Of a stretch of 64,000 nt of DNA, positions 56,976 to 64,000 are shown one piece after another (within the stretch, counting starts at the first letter, position 1; each line of letters opens with the position of its first letter). The stretch lies in NCBI GenBank assembly GCA_022385805.1, contig MU277759.1, forward strand, positions 4,203 to 68,202, written 5' to 3'. Under the pieces are notes generated by a model. That model saw only the letters and a list, made by a program, of their open reading frames with translations. It was not told the DNA's origin and searched no databases. The stretch is from Pilatotrama ljubarskyi. Taxonomy: Eukaryota; Basidiomycota; Agaricomycetes; Polyporales; Polyporaceae. The translations under genes were made by a program, and so were the position numbers.

Positions 56976-57962
56976 ATGCCACTACTACATAACTCAGGAA
57001 GGAGCGTACGATTCCGTCCGGAAGTGAAGTGGAGCACTCCCGACGACCTCAATGAACCTGATGATGCCGCACGTCACCGTCCGCCGACGCCGCCACTGCC
57101 CTCCGAGTCGGTTCGCTCTATCAGACGGTCTAACTCGAGGATATCTCTCGTCCACATGGCTCTCTGCATCGTCACCGGGTTCCTAGTGCTGTTTTTGGGT
57201 ACCCTGGCACATGGATACTTCGACGATCCTGGCAGCAGTACCCGGAGTCCCACCCTTCTCGCCGCCTCCAGGCAAGTCCTTGATTCCTCCTCGTCCCCGC
57301 CCATCCCTATCACGTTACAAGCCTACGTTGATCGTGTCATATCTGCCAAGCTGAGGGACCCCGTCGGGCGCAGAGACTTTGCTCTGCACGCTGACGGGGG
57401 ACGGGTCATGGAGGATCTGACATTTCCTCTGCCAATCCACACGTCGAAGCAACCTCCCGTCTCGCCCCTGCAAAACCCCGAGCGCGCATTACAAGACGAT
57501 ATTCATATCGGAAATTGTTGGCACATCCCTAGTCGAACCGGCCAGCTCGGAATCATTCTCCCCGTCCACGTCTATCCCACCCACGTTACAATAGACCACA
57601 TCCCGATCGAAATTGCTGCGGACATCGGCAGAGCCCCGAGGAACATGCTGCTGTGGGGTGTCGTCGATGGCGAGCTCAATCGTGCTCGCTATCTGAACTT
57701 CACGTCTTTCGAACAGTTGGTCCCTTCCGCTATGGGTCGTCGCGCCCCTCCTGTCATGGGTAACAATACATACATCCTCCTGTCTTCTCTTGAGTACGAC
57801 ATATACGCGTCTTCTCACATCCAGACATTTCAGATCGACCCGCGGCTCATCTACTCTCGTATGTATTTTGGCATTGTAGTCCTCGAGATCGTTGATAACT
57901 GGGGTAGTACTACAACCTGCTTGTACAGAGTACGCATTCATGGCGACGTTGCCGATATCTGA
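56976..57962 (+). CDS. SUN-domain protein, giant-element cargo
   Basis: Single-exon frame of 328 residues from ATG 56976 (MPLLHNSGRSVRFRPEVKWS). A basic, Pro-rich N-terminus precedes one membrane span (MALCIVTGFLVLFLGTLAHG) and a stalk. The C-terminal SUN fold follows: IGNCWHIPSRTGQLGIILPV, THVTIDHIPIEIAADIGRAP, NMLLWGVVDG, YDIYASSHIQTFQI and a terminal IVVLEIVDNWGSTTTCLYRV. SUN proteins sit in the inner nuclear membrane with this domain in the perinuclear lumen. The order span-stalk-domain agrees, although here the coiled-coil stalk is short. It is an unusual passenger for a transposon. The frame stays open far upstream (to 56592), so a longer N-terminus cannot be excluded. Confidence 0.78.
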   Translation: MPLLHNSGRSVRFRPEVKWSTPDDLNEPDDAARHRPPTPPLPSESVRSIRRSNSRISLVHMALCIVTGFLVLFLGTLAHGYFDDPGSSTRSPTLLAASRQVLDSSSSPPIPITLQAYVDRVISAKLRDPVGRRDFALHADGGRVMEDLTFPLPIHTSKQPPVSPLQNPERALQDDIHIGNCWHIPSRTGQLGIILPVHVYPTHVTIDHIPIEIAADIGRAPRNMLLWGVVDGELNRARYLNFTSFEQLVPSAMGRRAPPVMGNNTYILLSSLEYDIYASSHIQTFQIDPRLIYSRMYFGIVVLEIVDNWGSTTTCLYRVRIHGDVADI

Positions 57963-58250
57963 CACCCTCCTCTCCGCGACGCAAGCTGCCCTCTCAATCG
58001 GAATTGTGACAGTCCGTGAATGCTGCAGCGTTATTCGCCTAGTCATTCATGGCTCGGCGTTGGCCTTTGACTACCCTCGCAGCTTCGGGTCGACAAACCA
58101 AGACAAAGCGGCATCTCACAAAGAAGATCTCTGACAGCATGACGATATAAGCAGAAGACCCGCATCATTTTCACCCAGCTGAGAGCATACACATACTTTG
58201 CACACGCGAAGTCCCAACTCGCCACCCACTCCCACTTTCGTACCGCAGTC
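57963..58250. other. Short intergenic between SUN gene and the long cargo gene
   Basis: No feature recognised; the promoter of the gene starting at 58251 must lie here. Confidence 0.4.
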
Positions 58251-61200
58251 ATGTCTGAGCCACTCCCCCTGAACACCTTCGCGGATCTCAATGCTACAGG
58301 CGCGCCTGTAGCAGCACCGTCGAGTAAGTAGGAAGGAATCCGCACGGTCGCATGGATCTGACGCCCTTGCAGATTCTTCGTCCCACAACGTTCAGGCGTT
58401 CGTGCCTGGCCGGAAGAGACGCATGCAGGACGCTGCTGCGCACGAATACGCAAATATCAAGGTGAACAAGGTTCACGAGTTGGTAAGTTGTCTTACGGAC
58501 AATATCCTCCCCCATACGCACCTATAGGGTTTACTGCCATCCAATCGTAGGATTATCCGCTTCCCATCATGTTGCCATCGAGTATCGCGGAAGACATACG
58601 ATTGGAGGTTGGTCGCTCACAACAATGTGGTCGCTATCACTTACATTGTCCACAGCGCCGTGCTCATCGAGAGAAATTCAAGAGGCAGAAGTCCAGTGCA
58701 CCGGGCATCCCAGATCCCGTCCCGTGGGCTGCGTTCAGAGCGAATGCAATACAGCAACCCGAAAATGCGCGTCCACAAGCTGCACGCATGGAAGCTCCCG
58801 ACGACCCCGGGCAGCACGTCCCCGTACACCCAGGCCTTCAATCTGCCTCACAGCACAGTATCGTCCCACGCAGCGCCGACACCAGCACCAGCGCTCCCAT
58901 TGCTCGCAGACCTGTAGCAGCAGGTACCGCCGCTGCAGATGTCGCCCTTGCATCGGCCCCGGTGCAGGCTCCCGCTACTGGCCGCAGTGTATCCGCACGA
59001 TCCGTCGGCTTTGACGCTCCGCAGATAGAGCAGAGCGGCTTCCAGACTATCCGCGCGCACTACCCACAAGAAGGATCATCGATGCGGCCTACTACTATAC
59101 CTCTGCCCGATGGGAGCAGCATACAAGGCCCCGTCCGTGACGTTGCGCCTCCCTCAACTTCGCTGGCATCCCAAGGACCCGTTATCGCTGCCGAAGCTCC
59201 GTCGACTTCCATCCCCTCCGGGCTAGGCCCAGGCATGGTGGATGCGTCGGCTTCCTTGCCTGCTAGCGAGTCTCTATTCGAGACGGCTCGTACCGGTGCA
59301 GTCCTCCCGACGTCAGCCAGCGTCTATACGGCAGATGCCTCGGTGAGCTCTGGTGGGGCCAACCTCCCTGACAGTACGAGTTCAAGTGCAATGCCTGTCT
59401 ATGGCGCATCTGCGCGATTCGGACCTGAGGGCGCTTTGGCCGGTACCGCGGGCGCCGAGGCCCAGCGAACGGACACGGATACGCTGTCCCCCGGGATTGT
59501 TCGGACCATACAGCAGCTTTGGTCGCGCCAACACGGTAGTACACTAGTGAGTATCCTTCGCGCTATCCTTGTGGACTCACAGTCTCAGACCGTGATGTAC
59601 AGACGGATCAGGACGCGAAGCAGGTGTGTACGGCCCTGAACGAAGCTCAGAAGGACTACATCGTCGGATTGTACACGAGCTCGATGCGGGCCGTCGAGCT
59701 GCAACGCCAAGCGTCCGACGATGCCTTCAGCAGATTGCCTACGCAATATGTCAGGTTGCAGGATGGACAACGCCGTGCAGCAATCCCGCCCACGCTCAGC
59801 AGAAACCCGACACTCCAGTCCGTAGAAGAGGGACCGACCGCGTACCCTGCAAGGAAAAGTACTCATGCTTCTTCTCAATCGTTCGCCTCTTCTGTGACGC
59901 CCACTCAAGGCGATGCGGGAGCCGTAAGCGTGACCCAACCGATGTTCATACAGGGCTCATCGGTGTGTTCATGGCAAGTCCGATCCATCCTGGCTTGATT
60001 GACGAGATAATATAGGCTGCAAGTCACCCGCAAGCCACCCCTCTGGCACCCCAATCCTCCATGACGTCGTTTTCTATGTCGGAGGCCTCTTCAGGAGCGC
60101 ATCCGGATAAGGGCAAGGTAGTAGTGCATAGCCATACTGAGGTGTATACCGTAACTTACGAAGTCGCTCATTCTACAGGGCCGCGCGTCAGCACGCCAGG
60201 AGTCGTTCACTTCTGTCACGTCCGATAGCTCTGCCACAGAGAGGGGTGGACCTGCTGCCGATGCTGGTCAGTCGATGCCCCGCCAGCAACAGATGAGGCG
60301 TCTCCCTGCTTGCCCTGCAGCGCCACTCACAATTTCTGAAAGGCACCTCTCGGAGACGAATCAGCACACTTCAACCGGCAGATCGGTGCGCTCATGCTTC
60401 GCAAACTGGACGGCATGTGCAAGATGTTTGAAGAACAGACATCGGCACTCAAGGCGATGATGGAATGTAACCAGCGCTTCCAGTAAGTGGAATGTGCGCG
60501 CGTCGCGGCTACGATTTGACAAGGCCGGTATAGGGAGGGAGTCATGGCCACCCTGAAGAGCGTGCCGGGCACTGCGTTTGCAAGCCACTCCGCTGGATCG
60601 TCGGCAGGCGAGCCGTCAGCGACTTCGGGACGTCAGAAAGCGACCCCTACTAGGGCGTCCGATCGTATTGTGCAGCAAAAGATTGCAAAGGTTCGAGGTC
60701 AACCGGAGAACTTGAACGCTGAAGATGAGGAGAAGCTCCATCGCACACGGTTGCAGGTGCGTCTCCATGTGTTCCGTCTACTCCCCTCATCATCGGTACT
60801 CAAGCTCGACGCGTAGGCCCGTGTCCATAACCATCTCAATACTTTGTTGCACCTCTCGGACACCTCACTCCTCCCCGCCCAATTCCCTCCTCTGACCGAA
60901 GAGGAAGTTTCGGCCTTCCTCGCGGGCAGCCTCAAATGCACGCCTGAGGACTATCGCGTTGACTTTGTGCGGAAGTGGAAGCGGTTCTCTTTTAACAGGG
61001 CTGCAAGGGACGTGGCGATCACCTCGTTCCTACGCAGAGTTGAGGGAGGGGCCTTCCTGACCAACCCTACTCCTGCGTACCTCCTGACGCGGGAGATTAT
61101 TGGTGGGATAATTGACGTTTACATGAAGCGCTTGCGACGTCTCTACAAGGAAGCCCTCAGTCCGCCGAGTGAGGAAAGGAAGAATGAGATCAAGTGTCGC

Positions 61201-61745
61201 GCCTGCCAAGTCTCCCGCATGCATACAGTGAGTACTCTACCAGCTACTCAGGGCAGCTTAATATTCATGCATTACTTTAGTCCTACCGTGATCGGCGCTT
61301 CGTCATCATCTACCTGGGCCAGGCACGGCACAAAGCTCTGTTCGAGCGAATGTCAGCTGCGAACATGAGCGAAGACGAGACTGACGGGGACACGGTTGAA
61401 CACCCTCCTGTCTATCGCATCATCATTGCCGAGTGGCAGAGCGAGGAGCTGAGGCTGTTCCTGTGGACGCTGGACACACTGTATCGCGCATACTGGAAGA
61501 AGCCCCCCGGTAGCAGGCGCAAAGCCAGAAATCCCCCAAGGACACGTCTTCTGCGCGCCGGGTGTAAGACCGTGCCGGGTGTTGCGCCCGCAGGTCTTTG
61601 GAAGAATTGCTATAACCCAGCTTGGCTGAGCAAGCTGGCGCCCTGGGAGCGGGAGGCATTGGATATACAGGAGGGTAATTATGACTTCTCTCTGACGGGC
61701 ATCACCGCTCCCCTGGTATCGATTGATCCTCAGGACCGGGCTTGA
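58251..61745 (+). CDS. Long Ser/Ala/Pro-rich protein with conserved C-terminal domain, giant-element cargo
   Basis: The ATG at 58251 (MSEPLPLNTFADLNATGAP) is followed by a basic exon (FVPGRKRRMQDAAAHEYANI), then a long low-complexity region (58569-59540), a helix (NEAQKDYIVGLYTSSMRAVE), more disorder, and a coiled coil (RQIGALMLRKLDGMCKMFEE) near 60375-60483. The conserved part (60820-61745) has LLHLSDTSLLPAQFPPLTEE, VRKWKRFSFNRAARDVAITS, RFVIIYLGQARHKALFERM, LFLWTLDTLYRAYW, PGLW-like VAPAGLWKNCYNPAWLSKL and a stop at 61745. This C-terminal organisation recurs in agaricomycete hypothetical proteins, but I know no function. It may be two genes (58251 to about 60000 and 60300-61745). The coiled coil and open splice joins favour one. 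Confidence 0.55.
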
Positions 61746-61781
61746 CTCTACGCACCGCGCCTCCCCCGCAACTCTGAGCAC

Positions 61782-61883
61782 GCTCCCCGACGTCGCTGAG
61801 GGTGCGCTGTGCCATGCCGCATGGCTCGGTGCGGCGCGGTGTAGCGCGGTGTTGCCTGGCGTGGACTGGCACGGACTGGTGCG
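61782..61883. repeat. Subterminal inverted repeat of the giant element, right copy (truncated by LTR insertion)
   Basis: Reads GCTCCCCGACGTCGCTG, an 11-nt insertion, TGCCATGCCGCATGGCTC, GCGGCGCGGTGTAGCG and two GGACTGG units. It is the reverse complement of 42521-42620. It ends abruptly at GTGCG (61879-61883), where the LTR begins. Confidence 0.85.
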
Positions 61884-62211
61884 TGTAATGGCGCTGCCGT
61901 TACACGAGCCTCAAGACTCGTTCCGGCGCCTGTGAAGACCCAACTAGTTTAGTGTTTGTATTTGTTTGTAGTTCGATGGACCTCCCGCCTCGACCAACGT
62001 ACGGTAGACTCCGCGCCACTAGAATGTAGCTGGAGCTCGTCACTTATACGCTGGCCCTCGCCGTCCTGTACCCTCGTCGAACCAACGCCGTTTCTTCACG
62101 CACCTGGCTCCTCGCTTGCCTCGCTTCGCTCAGCCCGCCCGAACTCGGCTTCCGTCGTAACGCGCTCGCTCTCTCGTGCTCGTCTCGTCTCGCTCTCGAC
62201 GCGTGCCGTTA
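61884..62211 (+). mobile_element. 5' LTR (328 bp) of a gypsy-like retrotransposon
   Basis: Starts TGTAATGGCGCTGCCGTTACA and ends GCCGTTACA (TG..CA, with a matching head hairpin). It is followed directly by the internal region with Gag and protease frames. The 5-bp flank is GTGCG. It is related to the solo LTR at 28041-28259 through the head sequence and the CGAACCAACGCC word. The 3' LTR lies beyond the window. Confidence 0.8.
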
Positions 62212-62214
62212 CAG

Positions 62215-62228
62215 TTTGGTTCGACCAC
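62215..62228 (+). other. Possible primer binding site
   Basis: TGGTTCGACCACCA starts three bases after the LTR with the TGG expected to pair with a tRNA CCA end. It also lies within a small hairpin (TTTGGT..ACCAAA), so self-priming is an alternative. Confidence 0.3.
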
Positions 62229-62476
62229 CAAACCCCTATCCAGACGACTCGTCCCTAGGTTGTCCCCCATAGGATTTGGACTCGTCTGTGGACGACCGGT
62301 ATTTTTCTCGTCGTCGACTCTCTCGTTAAGCGCCAAAAGCGCCCGTATTCTACTGACAACATAGTTTCTAGCTTATGTCTTTCTCAGGTACATTCGACGC
62401 CTCCGGGATGGAATCCTAGGGCGATCCGTCGTCTGCAGGGCTCCCCTCAGAGCCCAGCGCGTCCTCCTCAGGCGTT

Positions 62477-63580
62477 ATGGACGACAACTCGCAGCCCGGT
62501 GCGGTCCCTCAAGCGGAGCCCCAACCCGCCGCTCCTGGCGCCCCCGATCTGTCCAACATAGCGGCCATGCGGCGGCTTCTCGAGTCCGTCGTGGCTCTCG
62601 GACAATCGACGGCAACCCAGCAGGAGATGCAACGGCTCCAAGGCCGCACCCTCGAGCTCCTCATCGACCGTCTCGAACGCAACCCCGTAGTCGTCAACCC
62701 GGCAGCGACCTGGACAGCGCCCTCCGCCTCGAACGGTCCCTCCGTCAAGGCGCCAGACCCGAGGAAGTTTACGGGCAAGGCGTCGGAAGTGGAACCATTC
62801 CTGCGCGAGGTCGAGGCCGTCATCTCGCTACAGCCCGGTTTACGTACCAACTCAGCTAAGTGTACATATTTCTCTTTGTTCCTCGGCGATGGCAGCCCCC
62901 AGTCGTGGTTCACCGCGCTTCGTCTGAAACAACCCGAGCTCATGCACAACTGGCCGGCCCTCGTTGCCGCTTTCCGTAAGCGCTTCGAGGACCCAGACCT
63001 CGTCATGAAGTACTTGCACAAGCTCGAAAGCTTGACGCAGACGGGGTCTGCGGCTGCCTACGCCAACCAGTTCGAGGAGTATTTGAGCTACCTCGACTGG
63101 ACGCCAAAGATGGCGATCACGCAGTTCGATCGGGGTCTCAAGCCCGAACTGCTGCTAACTCTGGTCACCAAGGATCGGCCTGCCACTCTGACGGAGTGGA
63201 TTCCGATCGTTGTGGACGCTGACAACAAGCTCCACAACCTTCAAGTCGAGGCGCGCCGACGCGGCAAACAGCCGTCGAAGCCGTCCTCGCAACCGTCTCG
63301 TTCTACTGACCGCTCCTCTACCTCTCGCACAGTCACCACCACCACCTCTGCTGTCTCCTCATCGGCCCCGTCCGCTTCATCCGCATCCAACGACGTCGTA
63401 CCGATGGAGGTCGACGCCATCAAGCACGGGAAGCTCACGGCCGCAGAGCGAGAGCGGCGCCGCAAAGAAGGTCTATGCTTCTATTGCGGCCAAGGTAAGC
63501 ATCGCATTTCCGACTGTCCAAACATGTCCAAAGCTGCAAAGAAGAACCGCAAGGCTCCTCCCGCTTCGGGAAAAGCCTAG
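62477..63580 (+). CDS. gag: Gag polyprotein of the LTR retrotransposon
   Basis: Uninterrupted 367-codon frame from ATG 62477 (MDDNSQPGAVPQAEPQPAAP). The capsid-like region has PRKFTGKASEVEPFLREVEA, SLFLGDGSPQSWFTALRL, LVAAFRKRFEDPDLVMKYL and AYANQFEEYLSYLDW, as in Ty3/gypsy Gag. A Ser/Thr-rich linker leads to a CCHC zinc knuckle, CFYCGQGKHRISDC, at about 63474-63515. A GGGAAAA heptamer (63568-63574) precedes the stop at 63578. The lack of stops indicates a recent insertion. Confidence 0.88.
   Translation: MDDNSQPGAVPQAEPQPAAPGAPDLSNIAAMRRLLESVVALGQSTATQQEMQRLQGRTLELLIDRLERNPVVVNPAATWTAPSASNGPSVKAPDPRKFTGKASEVEPFLREVEAVISLQPGLRTNSAKCTYFSLFLGDGSPQSWFTALRLKQPELMHNWPALVAAFRKRFEDPDLVMKYLHKLESLTQTGSAAAYANQFEEYLSYLDWTPKMAITQFDRGLKPELLLTLVTKDRPATLTEWIPIVVDADNKLHNLQVEARRRGKQPSKPSSQPSRSTDRSSTSRTVTTTTSAVSSSAPSASSASNDVVPMEVDAIKHGKLTAAERERRRKEGLCFYCGQGKHRISDCPNMSKAAKKNRKAPPASGKA
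63568..63574 (+). promoter_or_regulatory. -1 ribosomal frameshift heptamer GGGAAAA at the gag-pol junction
   Basis: In the Gag frame the bases read TCG GGA AAA GCC TAG, so G GGA AAA has the canonical X XXY YYZ layout, one codon before the stop. The downstream protease frame is exactly -1 relative to Gag. Confidence 0.7.
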
Positions 63581-64000
63581 CCGGGGACTCCGACGCAGTC
63601 CCAGAGCCCCCGGCACCACAAGGGACTCAGGCACCCGCGCCTGGGGCTCCGTCGCACATCCGTCTTGACAACGGCGTGTGGACACCAAGGCCTGCTGGTG
63701 CTCCGAAATATCGTCTCTCATCTCACGTTCATGCCTCTCAGTCTTCGTCTGATCATTTCTTTGTCTCTATCTCTCTTGAATTCCCTAACAGAAAACCCAT
63801 TCGGACGTACGCTCTCGTGGACTGCGGAGCGACGGCGTCCTGTATTTCCTATACGTTTGCTAATCGATATGGACTTCCCCGCCGTCTGAAGGACGAGCCT
63901 GTACCAATAACCGCAGTAGACGACCGCCCGATCGCGACGGGTCTGGTCACTCACGACGTTATCACGTCACTTCGTTTACAGGACCATGCAGAGATGATCG
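63574..64000 (+). CDS. pol: Pol polyprotein of the LTR retrotransposon, N-terminal part (aspartic protease), continues past the window
   Basis: The frame is -1 to Gag and open to the window end. It has a Pro-rich linker (DAVPEPPAPQGTQAPAPGAP), DHFFVSISLEFPNRK, and the retroviral-type aspartic protease site ALVDCGATASCIS (about 63811-63849), with D-C-G-A in place of the commoner D-S-G-A. RLKDEPVPITAVDDRPIATG follows as in gypsy proteases. Reverse transcriptase, RNase H and integrase would lie beyond 64000. Confidence 0.8.

Larger units (their letters stand above)
42150..61883. mobile_element. Giant Tnp2 (EnSpm/CACTA-type) transposon with cargo genes; right end interrupted by an LTR retrotransposon
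   Basis: A Tnp2-class transposase at the left, eight further genes, and one subterminal sequence of about 100 bp present at 42521-42620 and, inverted, at 61782-61883. Right of 61883 the copy is cut by the LTR at 61884, so the true terminus lies outside the window. The minimum length is therefore about 19.7 kb without the nested retroelement. Terminal CACTA/CACTG bases and a target duplication could not be identified on the left. Whether every gene between the repeats belongs to the element is inference, supported by their lack of housekeeping identity and by their sitting wholly between the inverted repeats. Confidence 0.6.

Overview
The window is nuclear DNA of a filamentous basidiomycete, most likely a wood-decay agaricomycete of the polypore type. 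The evidence is GC-rich genes densely cut by introns of about 45-60 bp, expanded cytochrome P450s, a DUF6533-type membrane protein, and KDZ, Tnp2 and gypsy-type transposons, next to ordinary fungal housekeeping genes. Species is not determinable from sequence alone. Gene models were assembled by hand from conserved protein motifs and GT..AG boundaries, so outer limits are better supported than every internal splice site.

Layout. 1-7.4 kb is repeat and transposon debris: a GCGAAG minisatellite, the 3' part of a KDZ transposase, a frameshifted HicA-like fragment, a second minisatellite, a tRNA-like Pol III promoter, and a well-preserved 1,202-bp terminal-inverted-repeat element with a 7-bp target duplication. 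7.9-26.8 kb is an accessory metabolic block: three paralogous P450s (all minus), a secreted M28 aminopeptidase, two M20 Cys-Gly-type dipeptidases arranged head to head, and a DUF6533 membrane protein. A solo LTR with a 5-bp target duplication lies at 28.04-28.26 kb. 29.5-41.05 kb is a core housekeeping block: UDP-glucose dehydrogenase (with a decayed tandem copy of its 3' end), serine palmitoyltransferase LCB2, a USP25/28-like protein that has lost its catalytic cysteine, and tRNA-dihydrouridine synthase DUS3.

42.15-61.88 kb looks like one giant DNA transposon. It has a Tnp2-type (EnSpm/CACTA) transposase at the left, eight intron-rich companion genes (coiled-coil protein, two tandem membrane-anchored paralogues with a shared unnamed C-terminal domain, two uncharacterised proteins, WD40 protein with C-terminal membrane anchor, SUN-domain protein, and a long Ser/Ala/Pro-rich protein), and a subterminal repeat present in opposite orientation at the two ends. 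The right end is interrupted by a younger gypsy-like LTR retrotransposon (LTR 61884-62211, Gag, GGGAAAA slippery site, protease) that runs off the window. The giant element and its cargo are the most interesting content. The SUN and membrane-anchored proteins suggest products acting at the nuclear envelope or endomembranes, but this is inference.
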